DNA from: Candidatus Cloacimonadota bacterium | GTDB taxonomy: Bacteria; Cloacimonadota; Cloacimonadia; Cloacimonadales; JAFGVF01 | Length of the DNA stretch: 35,113 nucleotides | Reading direction: 5' to 3' | Assembly: GCA_016838885.1 (NCBI GenBank) | Contig: JAEKNW010000296.1 | Location: forward strand, 1 to 35,113 | Part shown: positions 1-9,688 of the stretch, piece by piece | Layout: the number at the start of each line of letters is the position of its first letter | Numbering within the stretch: the first letter of the stretch is position 1 | The notes under the pieces: model-generated | What the model was told of the DNA's origin: nothing | Databases searched by the model: none | What the model saw: the letters and a program-made list of their open reading frames with translations, nothing else | Position numbers and translations under genes: made by a program

Positions 1-134
1 AAGAGTGCAGATTCTTTTAGCAAAATAACTTACAGAATTCTGACGCATATAATATATATATTCGGGAGAATTATGGAAGTTACTTTTGCAAAAGAATATA
101 GTGCTATTCTCAAAGATCTACTGTATTATTTGGG
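1..134 (+). repeat. Element A, right part (cut by the window edge)
   Basis: This stretch aligns without gaps to 10104-10237, with about nine mismatches by eye. It ends in the same right terminus, reading TATTTGGG at 127-134, and is followed by TTAAAA. The left part lies outside the window. No reading frame of note is present. It belongs to a small non-coding element family with imperfect terminal inverted repeats, described at 10047-10237. Confidence 0.85.
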
Positions 135-227
135 TTAAAATGTCAAGAAACCTTAAGATGGGCAATATAATAACTTTCCTTAAAGATAAGTTATCCGAAA
201 AGCTAGCTTGATACTTGAACAGTCTCA

Positions 228-249
228 CCACTCTACTTGAGAGAGAGCC
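228..249 (-). repeat. Element B terminal repeat, single end
   Basis: This 22-bp sequence differs at one position from the perfect inverted ends of element B (23869-23890 and 24117-24138). The sequence to its left, read on the minus strand, shares a TTCAAGTATC-like subterminal stretch with the end at 35016-35037. It therefore looks like the outer end of a B copy running leftwards and interrupted or cut by element A. No partner end is visible. The rest of 135-368 holds only this repeat and a candidate promoter. Confidence 0.75.
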
Positions 250-260
250 ATATTTTTTTA

Positions 261-289
261 TTGACACTATATCCTTGTTTTGATAATGT
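261..289 (+). promoter_or_regulatory. Candidate sigma70-type promoter of the hybrid kinase gene
   Basis: TTGACA at 261-266 matches the -35 consensus exactly. A -10 box could be TAATGT at 284-289 (17-bp spacer) or GATAAT at 282-287 (15-bp spacer). The start codon is about 80 bp downstream. Confidence 0.45.
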
Positions 290-368
290 TAATTTAAATT
301 AGATTGGGTTAAACTATTTTCAAATGTAGTGTTCTTGTAAAATTTACAAAAGAAGGTTTTAATTAATT

Positions 369-3300
369 ATGATAGATAAAGGGATTGAAAATCCGGTGTT
401 GGATAACATAGAGTTTGAATTAGAGTTGGAATTTTTACAAACTGAGCAAAATTCAGTTGATTATCTCATTTATTCTTTTCATTATACCAATCTTCTGGAA
501 CACGAAGAAACATCGACTCCCGATGAGAATATACCAGATGAGATTATCAAAGCTGTGGCTGAACTGTTAAATCCTGAAAATACATTAAAATATTTCCTAA
601 CCACAAATCAAAATCTGATAATTAATGAGAATATCTATTTACCACTAGCGGAAAAATATTTGCATTTATCAGTTTTACCCTTGAATTACAATAAGGCTAA
701 GATAGTTTTTAAAGTTTGTCTGCATAATAATAATCATGAGGAAAATTCTGTTCAACTCCAAAATAAATATTTTCTCATGTTGGAAAATTCTTGTGATGCT
801 GTTACTGTTATTGATGAAAACTGGGTTCCTCTCTACTCTAGTCCGGCAACAAAAGAACTCTTGGGTTGTTCTCCAAAAGAAAAACTCACACTTCATCCTT
901 TTGATGTTATTCATTATGAGGATGTACCACTGGTCTTGGAAAAATTCAAACAAGTAAAAAGTCATGATAATCAAGTAATTAGTCTCAAGTGTCGCTTAAA
1001 AAGATCCAATAACACTTATGTTAAGGTGGAAATTAAAGCTAAGAACTGTCTTAATACTGGCGATATTAAAGGCATTGTGATTAACATGAGAGACATTACT
1101 GAGCAAGAACAAATATCCCAAAAAATTGATTCTCTTATAAATCAAAGAGGAGATACTTCACAATTAGAATTAATAGACTTGATTGATTTTGAAGAATTAC
1201 ATAACTTAATGGAGATTTTTTATCAATTTAATAATATACCTATTGGTCTTGTAGATCTAGAAGGAAATATTTTAACATCAATTGGTATGACTGAGATATG
1301 CAAACAATACCACCGAGAGAACAAGATTGCAGCAAAAAGATGTTTAGAAAGTGATCTTAAGTTAACTAAGGTGCTGGAGAAAGATGAGATAAGGGCTTAC
1401 AAATGTTTAAATAATATGAATGATCTTGTTTCCCCAATAATCGTAGCTGATAAGCACCTAGCTAATTTGTTTATAGGTCAATTCTTCTATGAGGATGAGG
1501 CGATAGATAGGGAAGTCTTTAGGCAACAAGCTAAAGATTTCGAGATAGATGAAGAAGACTATCTGACAGCTCTTGATAAAGTCCCTAGGTTGAACCGAGA
1601 AAAAATAATACTTGTTGCAAAATTCTATCGAGATTTTTTAAGAGTAATCACTAACTCTGCTCATTCAAGACTTAAGTTATTAACTCTTAATCATCAGATT
1701 GAACAAAGAGAAGAAAAATTACAACAGATTACTGATAATATGACTGATGTAGTATTTACTACAGACTTTGAGTTCAATATCAAATATATTAGCCCTTCCA
1801 TCAAGAAGCTAACAGGTTATAGTCCTAGAGAATATATAAAATTATCTATGGAAGAAAGATATCCACCTTTAGCTGTTAAAGAGATCAGAGAAGCCATAGC
1901 ATTGGAATTAGAACAGGACGATCAAATAGCTAATAAGAATAGAACAAATATAAATATGTTAGCTATGTATAATAAAGAGAAAAGCTTAGTTATTGCCTCA
2001 ATTCACTCAAAATTTATAAGAGATAGGGATGATAAACCTATTGCAGTTATTGCTAATATTCGCGATATTACAAAACAGTATCAAGTTGAGAAAGAGCTAG
2101 AAAAACAACTTAAACTTCAATCTCTACTTAGTACTATAGCTGTTAATTATATTAATATTCCAACAAAAAATATTGATGTAGCAATAAATGAGTCATTAGC
2201 TCAACTGGCTACTTTTGTAAAAGCTGATCGGGCCTATATTTTTAGATATGATTGGGAAAACAAGATTAGTATTAACACTTATGAATGGGTAGCCGATGGA
2301 GTTACAAGGGAAAAAGAGAATCTCCAAGAGGTTCCTTTAAGTGAAATGGAGTACTGGCCTGAAACTCATAAGCAAGGCAAGACTATCTTTATCGATGACC
2401 TTGATAAACTAGTTGAATATCCTAAGGTTCAACAAATTCTTAAGGCCCAAGGAGTTAAAAGCTTAATCACTATCCCCTTGATGAAAGATAAGAAATGTGT
2501 GGGATTTGTTGGTTTTGATTCTGTAAAATCAAAAAATATTTACAGTGATTCAGAACAGACTATTTTGGCTATCTTTGCCGAGTTGCTAGTTAATATTAGT
2601 CATAGAATTGACCTTGAAAATGATTTAAGAACTGAACGTGAAAAAGCTCAAAATTCAGATATTCTAAACTCTAACTTACTCAAAAATATAAGCCATGAAT
2701 TTAGGACTCCCCTTAATGGGATTGTTGGATTTTCTGAAATGCTCCAACATAAAAGCAGTGATTTTGAAACGGGCAATATGGCAGGAATGATTTACTCTTC
2801 AGCTATGAGATTGAATCATGTCTTAGATTCGATTATGCTCCTAACTCAACTTGAAGACATTGAAAAGAGAAAGAGTATTTGTTTAAAATTAACAAATGTT
2901 AGTAAGATTATTTATGAGTTAAATAGTCTGTTTAAAGATCAGTTTTCTGATAAAGGCTTATCCTTTTACTCGGAGATAGAACCAAATCTATATAGCCAAC
3001 TTGATGAAAAGTTATTAACTCAAGCTTTAATTCATCTTTTAAATAACGCCTTAAAGTTCACTCATAACGGAGGAATCCAGCTATTATGTTACACCCAAAG
3101 AAAGGATATTGTAATTGATGTCATTGATAGTGGGATTGGGATTCCTAATGAGTTATTAAAAGTAATTTTCTCAGAGTTCAGACAGGCGAGTGAAGGCTAT
3201 AATAGAGCTTATGAAGGGGTGGGACTAGGGCTTACTATTGCCAATAAGATAGTCAGTTTAATGCATGGTGAGATTCAGGTAAAAAGCAAAATCTTATCAG

Positions 3301-3773
3301 GCTCAACATTCACAATAAAATTACTCAGACAAGCAGCTCCTGACATAAATCTCCTGGAAAATCAAACAAAAATTAATCCCGGATTAAGTCATATTCATTG
3401 CGAAAAACCTAAAGTTCTCATTGTTGAGGATAATATCATTAATCAGAAATTAATTATCTCAATACTGAAAAATGACTATCTAACAGACTTAGCTGTCAAT
3501 GGGGAAGTTGCTGTAATTTTAGCTGAAAAGAAAAAATATGACACAATTCTGATGGATATTCATTTGGGAGAAGGCATTGATGGTTTAACAGCTACACGCA
3601 TTATCAAAAGTAATTCTAAGAATATTACTACTCCTGTTATTGCGGTAACAGGATATACCATGATCGGAGATAAGGAGAGAATCTTAGCTGATGGGTGTAA
3701 CTATTATATTAGTAAACCCTACAAAAAAGACCTATTGCTTGATACTATTAACAAAGCAATGACAGAGCATTAA
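369..3773 (+). CDS. Hybrid sensor histidine kinase with PAS-PocR-PAS-GAF sensor domains and a receiver domain
   Basis: A cytoplasmic-looking 1134-residue sensor kinase with no clear membrane segment. Domains in order: PAS at about 131-245; a PocR-type ligand domain at about 268-435, with the family's cysteines (ICKQYH, KRCLESD, YKCLNN) and the SPI...FIGQFF strand; PAS at about 447-575; GAF at about 586-747; a DHp helix with SHEFRTPLNG, phospho-acceptor His776; a HATPase with the N box at Asn892-893 and DSGIGIP and GVGLGL motifs; and a receiver near 1015-1134 with phospho-acceptor Asp1063 in LMDIHLGEG. PocR domains are known or predicted to bind small diols or hydrocarbon derivatives; the ligand here is unknown. 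No response regulator or output gene lies beside it, so it probably signals to a distant partner. A 16-nt match to the end of element A spans its stop codon. Confidence 0.9.
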   Translation: MIDKGIENPVLDNIEFELELEFLQTEQNSVDYLIYSFHYTNLLEHEETSTPDENIPDEIIKAVAELLNPENTLKYFLTTNQNLIINENIYLPLAEKYLHLSVLPLNYNKAKIVFKVCLHNNNHEENSVQLQNKYFLMLENSCDAVTVIDENWVPLYSSPATKELLGCSPKEKLTLHPFDVIHYEDVPLVLEKFKQVKSHDNQVISLKCRLKRSNNTYVKVEIKAKNCLNTGDIKGIVINMRDITEQEQISQKIDSLINQRGDTSQLELIDLIDFEELHNLMEIFYQFNNIPIGLVDLEGNILTSIGMTEICKQYHRENKIAAKRCLESDLKLTKVLEKDEIRAYKCLNNMNDLVSPIIVADKHLANLFIGQFFYEDEAIDREVFRQQAKDFEIDEEDYLTALDKVPRLNREKIILVAKFYRDFLRVITNSAHSRLKLLTLNHQIEQREEKLQQITDNMTDVVFTTDFEFNIKYISPSIKKLTGYSPREYIKLSMEERYPPLAVKEIREAIALELEQDDQIANKNRTNINMLAMYNKEKSLVIASIHSKFIRDRDDKPIAVIANIRDITKQYQVEKELEKQLKLQSLLSTIAVNYINIPTKNIDVAINESLAQLATFVKADRAYIFRYDWENKISINTYEWVADGVTREKENLQEVPLSEMEYWPETHKQGKTIFIDDLDKLVEYPKVQQILKAQGVKSLITIPLMKDKKCVGFVGFDSVKSKNIYSDSEQTILAIFAELLVNISHRIDLENDLRTEREKAQNSDILNSNLLKNISHEFRTPLNGIVGFSEMLQHKSSDFETGNMAGMIYSSAMRLNHVLDSIMLLTQLEDIEKRKSICLKLTNVSKIIYELNSLFKDQFSDKGLSFYSEIEPNLYSQLDEKLLTQALIHLLNNALKFTHNGGIQLLCYTQRKDIVIDVIDSGIGIPNELLKVIFSEFRQASEGYNRAYEGVGLGLTIANKIVSLMHGEIQVKSKILSGSTFTIKLLRQAAPDINLLENQTKINPGLSHIHCEKPKVLIVEDNIINQKLIISILKNDYLTDLAVNGEVAVILAEKKKYDTILMDIHLGEGIDGLTATRIIKSNSKNITTPVIAVTGYTMIGDKERILADGCNYYISKPYKKDLLLDTINKAMTEH

Positions 3774-3874
3774 TTGGGTTAATGCATCTATAGAAAAGCA
3801 ACCGATTAACTAAGTTATAATCTGGGCATAATGCTCATGATCGATTTTTTATCAAATAAATTAGTGGAGGAAAT

Positions 3875-4972
3875 TTGACAAAGGAAATTTCTTATCAATT
3901 ATCAAGAATTAAGGGTTTTATAAGTGTCATTGCTATTGTAGTCTTGATTTATGGGATGAAGCAAGCTCAATCGATTCTGGTACCCTTAATTTTAGCTCTA
4001 TTCTTATCGTCTGTAGTAGCTTACCCTATGGAGTGGTTAATAAGAAAAAAAGTTCCTAAAGCAATTGCGCTAACTTTGGTTGTTGTAACAGTTTTTGGAA
4101 TTATAGCCTTAATTGGAACTGTGGTCGGAAATTCTATTAATGAATTTACCCAAAAAACAGGCATCTATGAGAAGAACCTCACCGAATGGTATAACCAGAC
4201 CTTTATTGACCATGCTGCAGAAGATTATGGAGATTCAACTGAAATTGCAGGAGTAACTTCGCGTGATATTATTAAGCAAGTTGCCAGTTATATCTCGCCA
4301 ACAACCCTGATGAACTGGTCAAAATTTATTCTAACAAGTCTTCAGAATATCTTCAAAAATATCTTTCTAATTCTCATTGCTATGATATTCATGCTTATTG
4401 AAACGGGTAGTTTTAAGTATAAACTTAATCTGCTCTCTGAAGCTAATCCGGAAACAAAGAAATCCGTAAGTAAGTTTATGTATGGCTTATGGAGGTATAT
4501 TGGTTTTAAGACCTTGATTAGCTTAGGAACAGGCATAATAATTACATTATGGGTATCAGTTTTAGGATTAGACTTTCCTTTACTTTGGGGCTTAATCGCT
4601 TTTCTTCTTAACTTTATTCCAACAATAGGTTCTATAATCGCATCTTTACCCGCTATTTTGATGGCTTTAGTGCAGTTAGGCCCGGGCTATGCTGGTCTTG
4701 TTGCCATTGGTTATTTCCTTACCAATGTTATAATTGGGAATATTTTAGAACCAAGAATTATGGGTTATAGTTTAGGCTTATCAACTATCGTTGTATTTAT
4801 TTCCTTGCTTTTCTGGGGCTGGGTTTTCGGATTTACAGGGATGCTCTTGGCTGTTCCGCTTACAATGACAGTAAAAATTGCCTTAGAGTCTTCAAAAAGG
4901 TCAAAGAATATTGCTATTCTGATGAGTTCTAATAGAGAAATAATGCAAAGGAAAACAAAAATAAATGACTAG
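3875..4972 (+). CDS. AI-2E family transporter (PF01594-type membrane protein)
   Basis: A 365-residue polytopic inner-membrane protein. Hydrophobic segments lie near residues 14-50, 62-85, 150-172 and 205-340. The C-terminal half has the typical family run LDFPLLWGLIAFLLNFIPTI, followed by NIILGNILEP-like sequence (here NVIIGNILEPRIMG). Members have been linked to autoinducer-2 export or Na+/H+ antiport; the substrate cannot be read from sequence. The start is TTG at 3875, chosen because GGAGG at 3866-3870 lies four bases upstream and no better ATG exists. Its last 8 bp overlap radA, so it heads the radA-phoH-alr operon. A TATAAT sits at 3816-3821 without a convincing -35 box. Confidence 0.9.
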   Translation: MTKEISYQLSRIKGFISVIAIVVLIYGMKQAQSILVPLILALFLSSVVAYPMEWLIRKKVPKAIALTLVVVTVFGIIALIGTVVGNSINEFTQKTGIYEKNLTEWYNQTFIDHAAEDYGDSTEIAGVTSRDIIKQVASYISPTTLMNWSKFILTSLQNIFKNIFLILIAMIFMLIETGSFKYKLNLLSEANPETKKSVSKFMYGLWRYIGFKTLISLGTGIIITLWVSVLGLDFPLLWGLIAFLLNFIPTIGSIIASLPAILMALVQLGPGYAGLVAIGYFLTNVIIGNILEPRIMGYSLGLSTIVVFISLLFWGWVFGFTGMLLAVPLTMTVKIALESSKRSKNIAILMSSNREIMQRKTKIND

Positions 4973-6320
4973 TGGCTATGTTTGTAGTAACTGTGGATAT
5001 GAATCCGCAGGTTGGGCCGGGAAATGCCCGGCGTGTGGTGAGTGGAATTCCTTTAAAGAAGTAAACAGAATTATCGGGAAACCCAAAAAGAATAATAATA
5101 TTGCTAATAAAACCTCAATGAATCATAACAAAGTAACAAATTTGACAGATATTGAAGTTAATTCTGAACACAGGCTTAAGAGTGGTTTTAGTGAATTTGA
5201 CTGTGTTTTAGGAGGAGGCTTTGTCGCAGGCATGGTAATTCTTTTAGGGGGAGAACCAGGGACCGGCAAATCAACTTTAATGCTACAGGTTGCTGCTAAA
5301 GTAGCTGCCCAAAATAAGAAAATACTCTATGTCTCTGGAGAAGAGAGTAATGAACAGATTAAACTGAGAAGCATAAGGTTAAAGATTAATCCTAAAGATA
5401 TTCTTCTTCTTTGTCATAATAATATTGAGCAAATAGACTTAGCTATCTCTGAACATAAACCAGATCTTCTAATTATAGATTCTATTCAATCTGTTTATTC
5501 CTCGGAAATAGATAATTATCTGGGAAGTGTTACTCAGCTCAGAGAGTGCAGTAGCTATCTTACAAAAATAGCTAAGAGAGAGAATCTTCCAACCATTATC
5601 ATTGGTCATGTTACTAAAGATGGTTTAGTAGCAGGCCCGAAAACTATCGAACACATGGTAGATACCGTACTCTATTTTGAAAGCGAAAAAGAAGGTTTTT
5701 TTAAAATATTACGAACAACAAAGAATAGATTTGGTTCAACTAATGAGATTGGTATATTTGAGATGAATACTAGAGGATTGGCGGAGGTTATTAATCCTTC
5801 AATTATTTTTCTAAGTAGAAATGATAACCATTCCGGAGATGTGATCTCCTGCGTTAGTGAAGGTTCACGTAATTTCTTCATTGAAATCCAAGCCTTGCTT
5901 AACAAGTCTAATTTTGGTAATGCCCAGCGGGTATCAGTAGGATATGAACAGAAAAAACTGGCTATGCTATTAGCTGTGATAGAAAAACACACTGGTATTC
6001 CAGTCAGCTCAAATGACGTTTTTATCAATATTATTGGTGGCTTCAAAAGTAAAGATGCCTCCATGGATTTAGCCGTTGTTGCAGCTATCTTCTCTGGTTT
6101 TACTGATATTTCTATCCCTAAGAGCAGTGTATTTATTGGAGAAGTAGGATTGAATGGAGAAATTAGAGTCTCCAAAGGAATCAATGAGAAAATTAAGGAA
6201 TCTGTCAAATTAGGCTTCCTAAAAGTAGTAGTATCAGATAAAGCTGAAGTTGCTAAAAAGCTAGAATCCTACTGCATTAAAGTTAATAATATTAATGATT
6301 TATTCAAGACTTTCTTCTAA
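4965..6320 (+). CDS. radA: DNA repair protein RadA (Sms)
   Basis: RadA is a hexameric RecA-like helicase that promotes branch migration during recombination and repair. All hallmarks are present in 451 residues, the usual length. There is a four-cysteine zinc finger at the N terminus (C7, C10, C21, C24), a Walker A motif GEPGTGKS at 96-103, the RadA-specific KNRFG motif at 253-257, and a C-terminal Lon-like domain (VFINIIGGFKSKDASMDLAV). The ATG overlaps the end of the upstream membrane-protein gene, with AAGGAAA at 4948-4954 as ribosome site. Nine bases separate it from the PIN-PhoH gene, so the two are almost certainly co-transcribed. Confidence 0.97.
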   Translation: MTSGYVCSNCGYESAGWAGKCPACGEWNSFKEVNRIIGKPKKNNNIANKTSMNHNKVTNLTDIEVNSEHRLKSGFSEFDCVLGGGFVAGMVILLGGEPGTGKSTLMLQVAAKVAAQNKKILYVSGEESNEQIKLRSIRLKINPKDILLLCHNNIEQIDLAISEHKPDLLIIDSIQSVYSSEIDNYLGSVTQLRECSSYLTKIAKRENLPTIIIGHVTKDGLVAGPKTIEHMVDTVLYFESEKEGFFKILRTTKNRFGSTNEIGIFEMNTRGLAEVINPSIIFLSRNDNHSGDVISCVSEGSRNFFIEIQALLNKSNFGNAQRVSVGYEQKKLAMLLAVIEKHTGIPVSSNDVFINIIGGFKSKDASMDLAVVAAIFSGFTDISIPKSSVFIGEVGLNGEIRVSKGINEKIKESVKLGFLKVVVSDKAEVAKKLESYCIKVNNINDLFKTFF

Positions 6321-6329
6321 GGAGTAAGA

Positions 6330-7676
6330 ATGGAGAAAATATTTGTTTTAGATACTAATGTCTTAATTCACGATCCAGATGCAATGTTTCATTTTGCAGA
6401 TAATAGAGTGGTCATACCCATGACAGTAATTGAAGAGGTTGATCAGTTTAAAAAGGGTGTTGATGAAAAGAGTCGGAATGCTCGTCTAATCGGAAGATAC
6501 CTAGATAAATTAAGAACTTTAGGTTCACTGAAAACAGGAGTTGTTACAGATAGAGGGGGAATAGTCCAAGTTACAATACTATCCGCTGACCTCAACATAG
6601 AAGGGGTTAAACTCCTTGATAATAATGATAATCGCATTATTGGAACTGCTTCATACTTCCAAAAAGAATACCCCGATAGAGTTGTTACTCTTGTTTCCAA
6701 AGATGCCAATGTAAGAATCAAAGCCGATTGCTTAGGGATTAAGACAGAAAACTATGAACCTGAAAAAGTAAATTTCGAAGAGATTTATACCGGTTTCTCT
6801 CTTCTAAAAGCTACTCGGAAACAGATTGAGAAAGTTCAGGAAAAAGGATATTTCACTAATAAACTAGGTGAGATTCCTCCAAATCATTTTCTTAAACTTG
6901 TAGATAAACTAGATAATCCAACTCATAAGATAATCTTGAGATATTCTCAAAGCGATAATAAATTCTTTCCTTTAAAATATTATACAGGACAAGAGATTTT
7001 TGGTATAGTCGCTCGTAATGATGAACAGGCCATGGCCTTGGATTTATTACTTGATAGTTCCATAAGACTTGTCTCCCTCTCAGGAATTGCGGGAACTGGG
7101 AAAACACTGATTGCTATTGCCTCAGGACTAACCCAAGTTGTTGAAGATGATACTTATAACAGACTTGTTGTCTCCCGTCCCATCTCTCCCTTAGGTAAAG
7201 ATTTAGGTTACCTGCCAGGTTCAAAAGATGATAAGTTTACTCCTTGGATGCAACCTATCTATGATAATATGGAGATTCTCATTCAGGGACATAACGATTA
7301 TAATCATAATGATAATGGCAAAATCTTTGGAAAAAAGAACCCCTCAATCAATGATTATTTAGATTTTAATTTCATCGAATTAAAACCTCTAACATACATT
7401 CGGGGAAGAAGTTTGCCTAATCAATTTATGATTATAGACGAAGCCCAGAACTTAACTCCTCATGAAATGAAGACCATTATTACCAGAGCAGGAGAGAATA
7501 CTAAAATTGTTCTTACCGGCGACCCTCATCAAATTGATATTCCTTATTTGGATTCAGAGTCAAACGGACTTTCCATTGCTGTTGAAAAGATGAAGAATGA
7601 ATATCTTGTAGGTCATATTACTCTCATGAAGGGTGAACGCTCTAAATTAGCTGAAATTGCTGCTTCATATTTTTAA
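6330..7676 (+). CDS. PIN domain-PhoH family ATPase (YlaK-type, PhoH2)
   Basis: A 448-residue fusion of an N-terminal PIN ribonuclease domain and a C-terminal PhoH ATPase. The PIN domain begins FVLDTNVLIHDPD, with the first metal-binding acid at Asp8. The PhoH part has Walker A GIAGTGKT at 252-259 and Walker B MIIDEAQNLT with Asp370-Glu371. PhoH2 proteins of this layout have been shown in other bacteria to unwind and cleave RNA; that activity is inferred here. AAGGAG at 6319-6324 precedes the ATG. It sits 9 bp after radA and 27 bp before alr. Stress or RNA-quality control is a reasonable role, but neighbours do not specify a target. Confidence 0.93.
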   Translation: MEKIFVLDTNVLIHDPDAMFHFADNRVVIPMTVIEEVDQFKKGVDEKSRNARLIGRYLDKLRTLGSLKTGVVTDRGGIVQVTILSADLNIEGVKLLDNNDNRIIGTASYFQKEYPDRVVTLVSKDANVRIKADCLGIKTENYEPEKVNFEEIYTGFSLLKATRKQIEKVQEKGYFTNKLGEIPPNHFLKLVDKLDNPTHKIILRYSQSDNKFFPLKYYTGQEIFGIVARNDEQAMALDLLLDSSIRLVSLSGIAGTGKTLIAIASGLTQVVEDDTYNRLVVSRPISPLGKDLGYLPGSKDDKFTPWMQPIYDNMEILIQGHNDYNHNDNGKIFGKKNPSINDYLDFNFIELKPLTYIRGRSLPNQFMIIDEAQNLTPHEMKTIITRAGENTKIVLTGDPHQIDIPYLDSESNGLSIAVEKMKNEYLVGHITLMKGERSKLAEIAASYF

Positions 7677-7703
7677 AAATCACAATAATAGATAGGATTT
7701 AAG

Positions 7704-9599
7704 ATGAATAACGAAAGAAGCTGGATTGAAATAAACTTATCACACTTTGAATATAATCTTGCTCAAATCTCAAGATTTCTTACACCAGACCAATATATCC
7801 TACAAATCATTAAAGCTGATGCTTATGGTCATGGTGCTTATCAAATAGCCAAACAAGCTCTCCTGAATGGTGCTACTATGCTGGGTGTGGCTAATGCTGA
7901 TGAAGCTCTACTGATTAGGTATAACAATATAAATGCCCCAATTCTCATTCTTTCTCCCTCTCTGGAATCTGAAATTGATAACATTGTTAAACATGATCTT
8001 ATTCCAACTATAAATGATCTAGTTTTTGCCCAAAAGTTGAATAAAATGGCTCAAAAAAGTGAAAAGCTGATTAACATTCACTTAAATATAGATACAGGGA
8101 TGAATAGAAGTGGTATAAGAGCTGATGAAGCTTTAACTTTTTGCCATGAACTGTCTCATCTTTCCAACTTAATTATCGATGGTATCTTCACCCATTTTGC
8201 GGAAAGTGAGAGTAATTATGACTTCACTAATCAGCAATATAAGCTATTTTGTTCAATCTTAGATAGTTTATTAACTCATATCCCAAAGCTAAATCCATCC
8301 TACCTTCATTGTTCAAACAGTTGTGCTGTAATTAACTACAACTACGAAAGGATGAATCTTGTCCGAATTGGTATCCTCTCCTTCGGAATTTATCCGCATC
8401 AGTCATTAAAAGAAAAAATTACTCTCAGACCTGTAATGAAGTTTCTAACTAAGATCAGTCAACTTAAAACTGCAAAACAAGACGAATTTATCAGTTATAA
8501 TCTTACCTATCAAGCTAAGCAAAATCTTAAGTATGCAATCTTACCTATCGGTTATGCTGATGGATATAATTATCTATTATCTAATAAGGGATTTGTGCTT
8601 TATAAAGATAAATTACTTGCAATCCTAGGCAAAGTAACTATGGATATGATTATAGTCGATGTTACAACATTAGCTAATCCTAAAATTGCTGAAGAAGTAA
8701 TACTCTTTGGTGAAGACGCTCTTAGAATTGAAGATTTAACGCAACTCTACTCTGGTTCTCCTTATGAACTGGCTACTCAGACAGGTAAAAGAGCTAAACG
8801 TTATTATCATTATAATAATGAAGTTCTTGCTACAGAACCAAGGCTTAGAAGAGAATTTTATTCTCCTGATTATTCAGCTAATAAGCTATCATTGATTATC
8901 AAAAATGCCCTGAAAACAAGAATTAATAGTAGTGAATTATCTCAAGTTCTTTTCTCTGAAATTATCACTGACTTTATTAATGAATCTGATAATAACATCT
9001 CATATCGGACTTCCTTTGAGCATCATATTAAGTTCTCAAACTCTTCTGATTATCCAGACTTTTATCTTGTAGATACAGAGCTATCTTATACTAAGACTCT
9101 AACTATGCAGGATTTTATCATTGCTTGTGCTTCAGATGCTCAAACTTTGGATAACTACTTTAAGAACCCTCAAGTTGAATACCGCTGGCTATTAACTTCT
9201 GAACTTACCTTGAATACAAACTCCTTCTTCATTAAAGAAGTAAGCGTAAATAATATACCTGCTACAATCTCACTTCTTAATAAAGCTAATGTCTTAGAAT
9301 ACCACTGCGCTAATCTCTCTTATCTTACTCTGATAGGCTCTAAATGTAATTTCATTATTAAAACGAAAACTCTTTATCCTAAAGATTCCCACCAGCTAAG
9401 TGTCTTTATTTCCGAGCCTACTAAGGGTGTTAAAATCAGCTTCGAATTCCCTGAAAATATTAAAAAGATTGATCCTGTTACCCTCTTTTCCGGAGAATCA
9501 AAATATCCAACCATCACTCAAAAAAATAGGATTATAAGTGTGGAAAGTGAAAGAGATAAGTGGATTTTACCCAATAGTGGAGTTATATTTTCTTATTAG
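7704..9599 (+). CDS. alr: Alanine racemase with a long C-terminal extension of unknown function
   Basis: Residues 1 to about 370 form a complete PLP-dependent alanine racemase, which makes D-alanine for peptidoglycan. The PLP lysine is K37 in IIKADAYGHGA, the catalytic tyrosine is Y265 in ISYNLTYQ, followed by ILPIGYADGY, and the substrate loop VTMDMIIVDVT is present. Family members are about 360-390 residues, but this one is 631. Residues ~372-631 are extra: a charged linker (ATEPRLRREFYS), a helical segment, then a mostly beta region ending SERDKWILPNSGVIFSY. I do not recognise this domain. There is no membrane segment or signal in it. The frame is open throughout with the same codon use, so it is a genuine fusion rather than a missed stop. 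Last gene of the operon starting at 3875. Confidence 0.92.
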   Translation: MNNERSWIEINLSHFEYNLAQISRFLTPDQYILQIIKADAYGHGAYQIAKQALLNGATMLGVANADEALLIRYNNINAPILILSPSLESEIDNIVKHDLIPTINDLVFAQKLNKMAQKSEKLINIHLNIDTGMNRSGIRADEALTFCHELSHLSNLIIDGIFTHFAESESNYDFTNQQYKLFCSILDSLLTHIPKLNPSYLHCSNSCAVINYNYERMNLVRIGILSFGIYPHQSLKEKITLRPVMKFLTKISQLKTAKQDEFISYNLTYQAKQNLKYAILPIGYADGYNYLLSNKGFVLYKDKLLAILGKVTMDMIIVDVTTLANPKIAEEVILFGEDALRIEDLTQLYSGSPYELATQTGKRAKRYYHYNNEVLATEPRLRREFYSPDYSANKLSLIIKNALKTRINSSELSQVLFSEIITDFINESDNNISYRTSFEHHIKFSNSSDYPDFYLVDTELSYTKTLTMQDFIIACASDAQTLDNYFKNPQVEYRWLLTSELTLNTNSFFIKEVSVNNIPATISLLNKANVLEYHCANLSYLTLIGSKCNFIIKTKTLYPKDSHQLSVFISEPTKGVKISFEFPENIKKIDPVTLFSGESKYPTITQKNRIISVESERDKWILPNSGVIFSY

Positions 9600-9635
9600 T
9601 AATTATTCTGCTAATCACCTTTTTTTATTTTTTTC

Positions 9636-9663
9636 TTGTTATCAACAAAAAAACTACTATTAT
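9636..9663 (+). promoter_or_regulatory. Candidate promoter of trxA
   Basis: TTGTTA at 9636-9641 and TATTAT at 9658-9663 are separated by 16 bp. TATAAT at 9663-9668 is an alternative -10 box at a poorer spacing. The 89-bp gap after alr, with a T-rich run at 9620-9634, suggests trxA is expressed separately. Confidence 0.4.
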
Positions 9664-9688
9664 ATAATAAAATTGATCTGGAGGATAT

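Noticed and set aside
3826-3860. Terminator after the hybrid kinase
   Set aside because: The GGGCAT/ATGCTC pairing leaves almost no loop, and the T run is not next to it.
5672-6208. Open frame of 178 codons on the minus strand
   Set aside because: It lies wholly inside radA, which has all family motifs on the plus strand; no ribosome site or recognisable product.
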